The notes beneath the pieces were generated by a model that ran no database searches, was not told the origin of the DNA, and saw nothing but the letters and a program-made list of their open reading frames with translations. The position numbers and the translations under genes were made by a program. This document shows, piece after piece, positions 1 to 7,605 of a DNA stretch of 30,167 nucleotides; position 1 is the first letter of the stretch, and every line of letters starts with the position of its first letter. Origin of the DNA: an uncultured Clostridia bacterium (GTDB lineage Bacteria > Bacillota > Clostridia > Christensenellales > Aristaeellaceae); contig CAKUFA010000030.1 in the NCBI GenBank assembly GCA_934647165.1, positions 1 through 30,167 of the forward strand, read 5' to 3'.

Positions 1-23
1 CAGTTATGCAGCCGCATGGGCAA

Positions 24-2081
24 ATTTCAATCCACGTCCCTCTTGCGAGGGACGACCTGTTGCTGCTGCCGCAATAGTCATTACATTAAATTTCAATCCA
101 CGTCCCTCTTGCGAGGGACGACACGATCAGGCCATGGCCATGGCTGGCATGGCCGGATTTCAATCCACGTCCCTCTTGCGAGGGACGACGCGCGCTGTAA
201 CAGATATATAACATAAGGAGTGGAATTTCAATCCACGTCCCTCTTGCGAGGGACGACTATACTGCTTGAGGTAGCCCTCCATGGTGATCCATTTCAATCC
301 ACGTCCCTCTTGCGAGGGACGACCCGTCCTCGTGCTGGCCGCGTCCATTACGGCCAATTTCAATCCACGTCCCTCTTGCGAGGGACGACCCGGCCAGCTC
401 CTCCAATGAGTGCATGGAGGCGCATTTCAATCCACGTCCCTCTTGCGAGGGACGACGAGGAGCAAAAGCTCCGAAAGAATAAGGAGGAAAATTTCAATCC
501 ACGTCCCTCTTGCGAGGGACGACGGACGGGTGTCCCAGCGGCGTTCTGGGTAGCGAAATTTCAATCCACGTCCCTCTTGCGAGGGACGACCAATGATGCT
601 TAATCCCTCGTTGGCTACGTAAAAATTTCAATCCACGTCCCTCTTGCGAGGGACGACTTTGCTGCACAGTCTCCGCCGTCTGCTGTGCAGCCATTTCAAT
701 CCACGTCCCTCTTGCGAGGGACGACAAGTCTACTGCGGATACTGCGTGGCAGAACGTCAAATTTCAATCCACGTCCCTCTTGCGAGGGACGACGACGGAG
801 CGACAATACAAGCAGCGGATCACCGCGAGATTTCAATCCACGTCCCTCTTGCGAGGGACGACATGCTAAGAGGATCGCCCGCGAATATGGATACAACATT
901 TCAATCCACGTCCCTCTTGCGAGGGACGACGAGGCGCGGATACACTCCGCGCCCATTATCTAAAAATTTCAATCCACGTCCCTCTTGCGAGGGACGACCG
1001 TGCTCGAACAGCCAATCGTCGACCATATCCTTATTTCAATCCACGTCCCTCTTGCGAGGGACGACCAGGCCGAAGGGGCGGAGGAAGGCCAGGCGGAAAT
1101 TTCAATCCACGTCCCTCTTGCGAGGGACGACACGTTCAGGCGCAGCTTGCGCGGGAAGCGGGACAATTTCAATCCACGTCCCTCTTGCGAGGGACGACAT
1201 GTACTTTTTCGCTTCTTTCGCATCGCCCTTTTTATTTCAATCCACGTCCCTCTTGCGAGGGACGACCAAGCGAGATCGGCACGAACCTGATCAACTTCAT
1301 ATTTCAATCCACGTCCCTCTTGCGAGGGACGACCCATGTTTTTCAATTCCGAAACGATGTTTTTCAGATTTCAATCCACGTCCCTCTTGCGAGGGACGAC
1401 ACGATCTCATCACCGTGATGGATTTATGGCTTAATTTCAATCCACGTCCCTCTTGCGAGGGACGACGGCGGCTGCGCTGGTGCAGGAGTACACCAGCCCG
1501 CAATTTCAATCCACGTCCCTCTTGCGAGGGACGACTGTCGTCTCGTCATTTTTCGCCACAACCCTCCCGCAATTTCAATCCACGTCCCTCTTGCGAGGGA
1601 CGACTCAGGCCGGAGTAGCCGGAGCGGCCGCACCAGCCATTTCAATCCACGTCCCTCTTGCGAGGGACGACGTAAGCAGTGATGCCCACCGCCGGGGGCA
1701 CAAGCAATTTCAATCCACGTCCCTCTTGCGAGGGACGACCAGCGCTCAAGGGGAAAAACTGAGGATAAAGCACAATTTCAATCCACGTCCCTCTTGCGAG
1801 GGACGACGCCGAGTGCCACATACGGCCATCCATCTGCCATATACATTTCAATCCACGTCCCTCTTGCGAGGGACGACGCTCCTTTCACTTGCCGTGCTCT
1901 ACGGCGAGTGATTTCAATCCACGTCCCTCTTGCGAGGGACGACGATCAGGCCGGAGTAGCCGGAGCGGCCGCACCAGCCATTTCAATCCACGTCCCTCTT
2001 GCGAGGGACGACAACACTGCCCCTACCACATATGCACCCTATTCTGGCATTTCAATCCACGTCCCTCTTGCGAGGGACGAC
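24..2081 (-). CRISPR. Type I-C CRISPR array: 31 identical 33 bp repeats, 30 complete spacers
   Basis: Thirty-one copies of one 33 bp repeat start at 24, 90, 157, 225, 291 and so on to 2049, with spacers of 33-37 bp. On the minus strand, the sense of the cas operon, each repeat begins GTCGTCCCTCGC and ends GTGGATTGAAAT. That is the type I-C repeat form with a GTCCCTC/GAGGGAC stem and a GCAA loop. No repeat differs from the others, and even the copy furthest from the leader is perfect. Because leader and cas2 lie at the high-coordinate end, the newest spacer is 2013-2048 and spacers get older leftwards. Bases 1-23 are part of another spacer, so the array continues outside the window. The family's Cas5c should cut at the 3' base of the stem, leaving an 11-nt handle ending in ATTGAAAT. 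Spacers 1605-1638 and 1944-1979 are near-duplicates. No spacer visibly matches the rest of the window. Confidence 0.99.
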
Positions 2082-2249
2082 AGCAGAAATTACCTAAAGT
2101 TCGTGCGTATCTTTAGATGATTTCTGCAAAATCTGGTACACCGACCAGAAAAAAGGCAATTAAACGCTTCCATTTTGCACGCAAAGCTGGCAAAATACAG
2201 TGCGAAGGTACCCGGAAAGTCATGATTACTTACCTTTCGCACCGAAAGG
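2082..2249 (-). promoter_or_regulatory. CRISPR leader between cas2 and the array, rich in dyads
   Basis: This AT-richer stretch separates the cas2 stop codon from the first repeat, the usual place of a type I-C leader, where new spacers are added and pre-crRNA transcription may start. It contains four inverted repeats: GCAGAAAT/ATTTCTGC with inner CTAAAG/CTTTAG (2083-2127), touching the first repeat; CTGGT/ACCAG (2133-2148); ATTTTGC/GCAAAAT (2172-2196); and ACCTTTCG/CGAAAGGT (2232-2250), which overlaps the cas2 stop. I do not see a convincing -35/-10 pair for the array, so it may be partly read through from the cas operon. No protein-coding gene is supported here. Confidence 0.8.
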
Positions 2250-2540
2250 TTATACCATCAGCACATCATCCGGCTGATAAGTCGAATGTGCGCCGATATG
2301 CTGCACGCGGGATTGATAGTGATTCCCCAGCAGATAGAAACGCAGGCTGTCCTTTTCCGGATCAATCAGCGTTGTCAACTCTGCCTGCAGCAAACGAAGT
2401 TGTGCCGCATCAAGGCTGCATTCAAACACCGAATTTTGCACTCTTTGTCCATGTGCGACGCATTTTTTCGCCACCTGCCGCAAGCGTCGCTTTCCATCTG
2501 CATCGGCTGTACTCACATCATATGTGATGAGAACCAGCAT
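2250..2540 (-). CDS. cas2: Cas2, CRISPR adaptation endoribonuclease-fold protein (type I-C)
   Basis: The 96-residue product has the usual Cas2 length and begins MLVLITYDVST, the first beta strand with the conserved Asp of the ferredoxin-like fold. The body contains RVQNSVFEC, a typical Cas2 second strand. Cas2 forms the dimer bridging two Cas1 dimers in the spacer integrase, where it holds the protospacer DNA. The gene lies last in the operon, 11 nt after cas1 and next to the leader, the standard type I-C position. A strong ribosome site (GAGGTGATAGGGG) stands just before the ATG. A hairpin overlaps the stop codon. I see nothing missing. Confidence 0.97.
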   Translation of the reverse strand: MLVLITYDVSTADADGKRRLRQVAKKCVAHGQRVQNSVFECSLDAAQLRLLQAELTTLIDPEKDSLRFYLLGNHYQSRVQHIGAHSTYQPDDVLMV

Positions 2541-2551
2541 CCCCTATCACC

Positions 2552-3583
2552 TCACTTCCACAGAAAAGGCGGATATTCCTGCATATCGCCGCGAAGATTT
2601 CGTGCCAGCAGCAATGCCTGCACATAAGGGATCAGTCCCCATGGAATTTTTTCTTTCAAATAAGGGTGGGTAATTTCTTCTTTCTTTCGGGTTTGCCATG
2701 CATTCAGCAGCACTTTACGACCATCGTCAGTCAGCAGCACCGCGCCGCCCGATTGCATGCGAAAGTGTTGTTTTTGCAGTACACGTGTGTTGATGAGTGT
2801 TAGCACCAGTCGATCTGCCAGCGGTGCACGCAATTCCTCCATCAGGTCTAAAGCCAGCGACTCCCGCCCAGGCCTATCTCGATGCATAAACCCCGCATAC
2901 GCATCTAAGCCAACGCTTTCCAGCGCCGCTGCGCAATCATGGGTCAGCAGTGTGTAGGTCATGGACAGTGCTGCGTTCACCCGGTCCAGTGGTGGGCGAC
3001 GGTTGCGCCCTGTGAACCGAAAGTCTTCCTTCTGGTTAAGGATCATTTCATCCCACACGCCAAAGTAGCATGCTGAAGCTTCGCCCTCCATGCCTCGCAG
3101 GGCATCCAGTGAATCCGCCGCAAGCATGGGCGACAGCTGTGCCTGCAAGTGAGCGGAGGCTTCCCGCAATTTTTGCGCATCCACTCGTAATGCATGGTCT
3201 CGCAAAGTGCGTTCCAGCACCCAGCGGCTGTTGTGTACCTTGCCAAAGATAAGGTTGCGCGCCACACGGCAGCTTCGGCCTTCGCTGTCGGACACACGGT
3301 ATTGCTCCTTGCGCAAAAGCACATTTCCCCGCGATTCGCCTGCCGCCCATGCCAGCATCCGTCCATTGGGTGTGAGGAACGTCAGATGCACATTTGCCTG
3401 AACGCACGCGCCCATCAGCGCCGGGCTTGCCCCCTTGTAGGAAAAGCACAGGATGCTTTCCAACACTTGCAGCGGATACTGTCCAACCTTTTCCCCATCG
3501 CGGTACACAACGACGTTTTCGTTCTCCAGCGCCAGATAAGCATCTTCGGAGGTCACAAACAGCGTGTTCAGCAGTTTTCGCAT
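2552..3583 (-). CDS. cas1: Cas1, CRISPR spacer integrase (type I-C)
   Basis: The start chosen is the ATG at 3583, giving 343 residues beginning MRKLLNTLFVTSEDAYL, as in type I-C Cas1. It is preceded by GGGGGAGGATGCATC. An upstream in-frame Met would add 33 glycine-rich residues lying in the end of cas4 and is unlikely. Cas1 is the metal-dependent integrase that inserts spacers at the leader-repeat junction. The metal site residues are visible: Glu166 in GMEGEAS, His234 in GFMHRDRPG and Asp246 in LALDLMEE. The gene overlaps the end of cas4 by 16 nt, implying coupled translation and matching the Cas4-Cas1 complex known from type I-C, where Cas4 checks the PAM. Length and motifs indicate an intact enzyme. 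Confidence 0.97.
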   Translation of the reverse strand: MRKLLNTLFVTSEDAYLALENENVVVYRDGEKVGQYPLQVLESILCFSYKGASPALMGACVQANVHLTFLTPNGRMLAWAAGESRGNVLLRKEQYRVSDSEGRSCRVARNLIFGKVHNSRWVLERTLRDHALRVDAQKLREASAHLQAQLSPMLAADSLDALRGMEGEASACYFGVWDEMILNQKEDFRFTGRNRRPPLDRVNAALSMTYTLLTHDCAAALESVGLDAYAGFMHRDRPGRESLALDLMEELRAPLADRLVLTLINTRVLQKQHFRMQSGGAVLLTDDGRKVLLNAWQTRKKEEITHPYLKEKIPWGLIPYVQALLLARNLRGDMQEYPPFLWK

Positions 3584-4239
3584 GATGCATCCTCCCCCGC
3601 CGCCTGGCGCAGGTATTCCTCCACAGACGGTGCTTTTTGCAGCCGCGGCAAGCACAGCTCCTTCATGGAGCAAGCATTGCACTGTTTCCCCATGCGTGGT
3701 TTAGGCGTATACCCTCGCGCCATGGCTTCCTGCATCGCGCCAAGCATTTCCTGCACACGCTGGCGAAGCGCTTCATCAAAACGCACACGCTGTCTCCGCC
3801 TGGTCTCACCGTAATACAGGCTTCCTTCCGGAATATCACACACCAACATCTCTTCCAGGCACATGGCTTCGCCGCACAGCTGCAATGCATCCGCATCGTT
3901 TGCCTTGGGTGCTCCGCGCTTGTATTCCACCGGATAGGGCTGCCACGTACCTTCCTGCCCAGGCAACGTAATGCCGCCTTCGCAGCTGTGGAACTCTACC
4001 ACATCGCATACTCCCACCGCCTGCAAGGCATGGGATTGCACGCGCAGCCCTCGCATCACCAGCAGGTCGCCCCGCCGCTCCACAATGGTTTCATCATGGG
4101 CGCGGCGGTGCATCACGCTGCCATCCACGGTGCGTTCATTGTCCGCCCATTGCTGCTCAATGAAGATGAGCGCCCATTGCCGCGGGCAAAAAGCGTAGTG
4201 CTGCACACCCGATAGCGTCATGTACTCCTGCTCAGTCAC
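3568..4239 (-). CDS. cas4: Cas4, PAM-selecting nuclease with Fe-S cluster (type I-C)
   Basis: The product of 223 residues has the four Cas4 cysteines, Cys18 (FCPRQW) and Cys187, Cys190, Cys196 (GKQCNAC...ELC), that hold an iron-sulfur cluster. It also has RecB-like nuclease residues His44, Asp79 (GVCDVVEF), Glu105 and Lys107 (VEYKRG), and the QLCGEAMCLEEM helix. In type I-C systems Cas4 binds Cas1-Cas2 and trims prespacers so that PAM-flanked DNA enters in the right direction. The start is taken as the GTG whose GTGA overlaps the cas7 stop by 4 nt. An ATG six codons later (Met7) is an alternative that keeps every motif. Nothing suggests inactivation. Confidence 0.95.
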   Translation of the reverse strand: MTEQEYMTLSGVQHYAFCPRQWALIFIEQQWADNERTVDGSVMHRRAHDETIVERRGDLLVMRGLRVQSHALQAVGVCDVVEFHSCEGGITLPGQEGTWQPYPVEYKRGAPKANDADALQLCGEAMCLEEMLVCDIPEGSLYYGETRRRQRVRFDEALRQRVQEMLGAMQEAMARGYTPKPRMGKQCNACSMKELCLPRLQKAPSVEEYLRQAAGEDASCENC

Positions 4240-5147
4240 TCCATCACCTTACACGTCACGCCCTCGGGCATGTCCTCCGTGTCCACCGTCACGGTATAAT
4301 CAGCGTAGCTGCGGGGCGTGGTCACGCCTTCATTGCGCGTCACTTTCACCTGCTCAAACAGTTTCCACGCCGGTGCGTTGCCGTAAATGCATTCATGCTT
4401 GAACACAACCAGCTTGCGCACGGCCATCTTGCCGCGGGCTGCGCTATGGTCATCCTCAAACATGTTGAGGATTGCCTGCCACAGCAGCTGCAAGTCCTCT
4501 TCGGAAAAGCCCGTCGTCTTCTGCGCCAGGTTCGCGGAAACAAAGCCCTCCACACGATACAGGCCATAGGGCACAATATACTTGCGCCCCATTTCAGTGC
4601 CCTTCTTGGCCGCATCCTCCTCCGTGGTGATGGCAATGCGAGTGATGGTCACTTCCTGCGGCATGATGGGGTCAATGCTGCGTGCAAATCCCAGCTGCAC
4701 AGGCCCGCGCACCTGCCCGCAGTTCAGCGCGGCCTTCACAAAAGTGGTCATCACCGCCCCAAAGGTTCGCACATCGAAATAGTGCCTGCACATGTATTGC
4801 AGAAGCTTTGCATCAATGTCCTTGTCGGCCTTTTTCAAGGTTTTGAGCTCCGCATCCTTGAGGTCTTCGTATCCTTCCTGTTTCAGTGCTTCCCGGTCCA
4901 GCGTGTTCAGCGCTTTTTGCTCCTGAATGTAAATGCCGTAGCGCGGATCGCCTGCCTTCACCATCTGCACATAGTTGCGGATCTTGCGCTTCAGGCACAC
5001 GTCTGTCACCAGTCCGCAGCCCGTTTCCGGATCAGTGCGGGGCATGTTGCCGGCGTCCGGGTCACCGTTGGGGTTGCCGTTTTCCACATCAAAGAGAACC
5101 ACAAAGTCGTACCGGTTCTTGATTGCGTTCTGTGCTGCTTCACTCAT
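4236..5147 (-). CDS. cas7: Cas7c (Csd2), Cascade backbone subunit
   Basis: The product is 303 residues. Its N-terminus (NRYDFVVLFDVENGNPNGDP, then PRTDPETG) is the signature of the Csd2/Csh2 Cas7 family. About seven copies of this RRM-like protein coat the crRNA spacer in the type I-C interference complex. The ATG lies 8 nt inside the end of cas8c, and its stop overlaps the cas4 GTG by 4 nt, so its output is probably coupled to both neighbours. Family-typical length, no frameshift and no unusual composition were seen. Confidence 0.96.
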   Translation of the reverse strand: MSEAAQNAIKNRYDFVVLFDVENGNPNGDPDAGNMPRTDPETGCGLVTDVCLKRKIRNYVQMVKAGDPRYGIYIQEQKALNTLDREALKQEGYEDLKDAELKTLKKADKDIDAKLLQYMCRHYFDVRTFGAVMTTFVKAALNCGQVRGPVQLGFARSIDPIMPQEVTITRIAITTEEDAAKKGTEMGRKYIVPYGLYRVEGFVSANLAQKTTGFSEEDLQLLWQAILNMFEDDHSAARGKMAVRKLVVFKHECIYGNAPAWKLFEQVKVTRNEGVTTPRSYADYTVTVDTEDMPEGVTCKVME

Positions 5148-5535
5148 TGTTCTTGTCCTCCTTCTTGGTATACATTGCCTGCTTTTGATGATAGTATCCC
5201 AACTGGAACACGCCCTGATCCTCCAGTGACAGATGCTTGGGCAAACTTTCCGTAATCCTGCCGCACAGGCTTGTCAGCAGCTTATCATAGTGGACGTTCA
5301 ATCCTCCATCCAATTTGTTCAGATGGTTTTGCGCAAGCTTGAGCAGCGTGGGAAACACGTTGGCCGGTGTTGCGCATGCGGCATTGAAATATCGATCTCG
5401 AATGGTTGTATTGATGCCAGGATTGGCGCTTTGCTGCAATCCTTCCAGCACCGCAAACAACCGCCCCAGCACATAGGGAACATAGGTCGCCTCGTCGTTC
5501 AGTTTCACCGTCAAAACCTCCTTTATGGGATGCAT
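5140..5535 (-). CDS. cas11c: Predicted Cas11c small subunit from an internal start in cas8c
   Basis: Type I-C systems have been shown to produce Cas11c by translation starting inside the 3' end of cas8c. Here an in-frame ATG (codon 453 of cas8c, in QGRDMHPIKEV) is preceded by AAGGGAGAGAC, a good Shine-Dalgarno with about 5 nt spacing in the middle of a long coding sequence. It would give a 131-residue protein ending with the Cas8c C-terminus, close to known Cas11c size. Seen: the ATG, the ribosome site and the length. Known: the family mechanism. Inferred: that this start is used. Other internal Mets are weaker candidates. Confidence 0.6.
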   Translation of the reverse strand: MHPIKEVLTVKLNDEATYVPYVLGRLFAVLEGLQQSANPGINTTIRDRYFNAACATPANVFPTLLKLAQNHLNKLDGGLNVHYDKLLTSLCGRITESLPKHLSLEDQGVFQLGYYHQKQAMYTKKEDKNNE

Positions 5536-6891
5536 GTCTCTCCCTTGCACCACGTTTTTCAGCAAATAGGCCTTGATGATTGCCGCCTTTCCCCGGTTTA
5601 CATCCTGCTCGGCACGCAGGCGAACCTGTACCTGGGCATACAGCGCTGCGGGATAAGGCGTATCCATCAGTACAGCACGCATCACTTCACCCACCAGATC
5701 ATCCGGCGGTTTCTTGTCCGTGCTCTTCAGGTTGGCCGTTTCCTTCAGCATCTGCCAGATAGGAATCTCCTCCATATTGTCAAAGCTGGGCCGCACAATC
5801 TCCATCCGTTCCTGATGCGCATGCAGGTTTTCCGCAAAATGCCGGAAACTGTCCCGCAGGAAAAACCGCACCGACAGTCGGGAAGCATTCGGTGCAAGCC
5901 CCAGCACATAGAAGGGATTCTCCGGGTTCATCGGCACGCCGTCCAGCACAGCGGTTTTGCCGTTTCGCAGATCCTTCACCGCGTTTCGCAGCATGGTCTG
6001 GTCAACGCTTTCATCCGCCTCACCCATGATGAATGCGAAGCTTGTGCTGAAGGCTCTTTCCGCGCCCTCCGCCCAGTAGACCAGCGTTGTGTCGCCAAGG
6101 CGTGTGTGATAATCCCGCACGCGCAGCATGTAGTTCAGTGCCGCGCCATAGGCAAAGGCAGCGCGCGCTCCTACCGGTGCGTTTAGCCCCTGCGCTTCCG
6201 CCCGCCCGTAGGATTCATAAGCCGCGCCGTTAAACGACACCAGCGATGCACCCGTTGCCTGTGCGCCTGCTACTCCCTTGATGCTCGGGTGCAGCACGGC
6301 AATGGCGCCTTCCTCCCCGGTTACCAGGCAGCGGCCATGGGGCGCATCCGCACGGTCTGCATAAGCTCTGTCCCACGCGTCGCGAATCTCCGGCACGTCC
6401 TGTGCAAAGGTTCCATGCATGCTGAAGACCAGATTGCCGCCGGTTTTCAGGTCGCTCAGTATTGGTGCAATAACGGGGTGCGTTTCCGCGTTGGCCGCGT
6501 CCCACTGGTGGAAAAAGCGGACAATCGCCTGTGCCAACGGCTGCTGCACATCGTCCAAAAGCCGCTCATGCAGCGCCCTGCAAGCCTCAAAGCACTCCAC
6601 CGTGCGTTCTTTTTTGCCCTTGCTGTCCACGCCAAGCATATAGGTGGCATTGTCGCACAGAAAATTGGCTGCAATGCCGCTGGAGCGCTTAACCATTTCC
6701 GGCAGTTTCATCGCCAGCGCCGTCACTTTTCCTTTTTTATCCGGCAGCCCCACAGGAACCACCTGCACAAGCCGCCCTTCTTCATCAAGCTCAAGGCTCC
6801 AGGAAACCTTGGTTTCCAGCCAGCCCGGCTTATCCAGTTCTCCGGATGCTGCCAGCGCATCATAGGCATGCACCAGCGCCTGCAAAATCAT
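5140..6891 (-). CDS. cas8c: Cas8c (Csd1), large subunit of the type I-C effector
   Basis: The product of 583 residues starts MILQALVHAYDAL, the usual Csd1 opening, and carries the family's conserved segments around FLCDNATYMLG and FYVLGLAPNASRLSVR. In the type I-C complex Cas8c recognises the PAM and recruits Cas3. It overlaps cas5 by 4 nt (ATGA) and cas7 by 8 nt. The C-terminal region of about 130 residues is probably also made as a separate small subunit from an internal start at 5535 (see cas11c). The length is typical for the family and no defect is seen. Confidence 0.96.
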   Translation of the reverse strand: MILQALVHAYDALAASGELDKPGWLETKVSWSLELDEEGRLVQVVPVGLPDKKGKVTALAMKLPEMVKRSSGIAANFLCDNATYMLGVDSKGKKERTVECFEACRALHERLLDDVQQPLAQAIVRFFHQWDAANAETHPVIAPILSDLKTGGNLVFSMHGTFAQDVPEIRDAWDRAYADRADAPHGRCLVTGEEGAIAVLHPSIKGVAGAQATGASLVSFNGAAYESYGRAEAQGLNAPVGARAAFAYGAALNYMLRVRDYHTRLGDTTLVYWAEGAERAFSTSFAFIMGEADESVDQTMLRNAVKDLRNGKTAVLDGVPMNPENPFYVLGLAPNASRLSVRFFLRDSFRHFAENLHAHQERMEIVRPSFDNMEEIPIWQMLKETANLKSTDKKPPDDLVGEVMRAVLMDTPYPAALYAQVQVRLRAEQDVNRGKAAIIKAYLLKNVVQGRDMHPIKEVLTVKLNDEATYVPYVLGRLFAVLEGLQQSANPGINTTIRDRYFNAACATPANVFPTLLKLAQNHLNKLDGGLNVHYDKLLTSLCGRITESLPKHLSLEDQGVFQLGYYHQKQAMYTKKEDKNNE

Positions 6892-7532
6892 TTGATCACC
6901 TCACATTCTGTCAGGTCAATGCAGCCATGTTCCATTTTTGCCCGGAAAAACATGGGCTGGATATTGTCCGGATCAGAATAATCCATGTCATAGAGCATGT
7001 AACCCAGATCACGGGTCTCATCAATGGCGTTGATTTCTTCGCCCTCCCACAGCCGAAAATGCGCCGTATACTCTCTGCATCCCAGATAGGGCGTTGAGTA
7101 ACACGCACCGCGCCGCAGCCGCCGCTTCACAATATCCTGAAATTTGCCCGGATTATCTGAAGGATTGGCCTTATCCGTCATGTCGAAGTGCGCCTCAATC
7201 ACATAATGTACATTTTTGAGCACCATGGCCGCACGCTGCTGAATGTCCTGCGTGGTGATGATGGCTCCCGCCTTGCCGCCCTTTGCCTCCTGCATCACGC
7301 TTGATGCGAGAATTTTGGACTTCACCTCATTGCGGCGCACGTTCATGAACTGGATGGGATTGAGCACCCAGATGCGGTCAACATGCCATTCGATTCCCGG
7401 ATGCCAGTAAGCGCTCTCAATGATTCCGCGGGCTGCGCTGGGCGTCGGCACATCATAGCTCACGCGCTCTGTTTTCATTTCGGGACGTGTAAAACATGCC
7501 ATCTCACCCCACACTTCCATCTTCACTGCCAT
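6888..7532 (-). CDS. cas5: Cas5c (Cas5d), pre-crRNA processing endoribonuclease
   Basis: The 214-residue product begins MAVKMEVWGEMACFTRPEMK, which matches Cas5 of type I-C. In this subtype Cas5 replaces Cas6: it cuts each repeat below the stem and stays on the 11-nt 5' handle. Tyr42 (ESAYWHP) and the Lys106/His109 cluster (VLKNVHYVIEAHF) sit where the catalytic Tyr/Lys/His of studied family members would be expected, though I cannot align them here. A strong ribosome site (AAAAAAGGAGGTGACAGCGC) precedes the ATG. The 73 nt gap after cas3 holds no obvious terminator or promoter, so it is probably part of the same operon. Confidence 0.95.
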   Translation of the reverse strand: MAVKMEVWGEMACFTRPEMKTERVSYDVPTPSAARGIIESAYWHPGIEWHVDRIWVLNPIQFMNVRRNEVKSKILASSVMQEAKGGKAGAIITTQDIQQRAAMVLKNVHYVIEAHFDMTDKANPSDNPGKFQDIVKRRLRRGACYSTPYLGCREYTAHFRLWEGEEINAIDETRDLGYMLYDMDYSDPDNIQPMFFRAKMEHGCIDLTECEVIK

Positions 7533-7605
7533 GCGCTGTCACCTCCTTTTTTATCCGTCATCCCTGGCGTTGGTCTGATTGTAGCACACTCCCGGTCTTT
7601 CGCTT

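Noticed and set aside
123..1979. Nine-base GATCAGGCC shared by spacer 123-156 and the duplicated spacers
   Set aside because: The similarity stops at nine bases and is likely chance in GC-rich spacers.
16..2120. Many overlapping open frames of 60-324 codons on both strands across the array
   Set aside because: They are translations of the repeats (FNPRPSCEGR, FQSTSLLRGTT, SSLARGTWIEI and similar), an artefact of a 33 bp repeat without stop codons.
7533..7605. Separate promoter between cas3 and cas5
   Set aside because: No -35/-10 pair of useful quality is seen; only the ribosome site of cas5 is clear.
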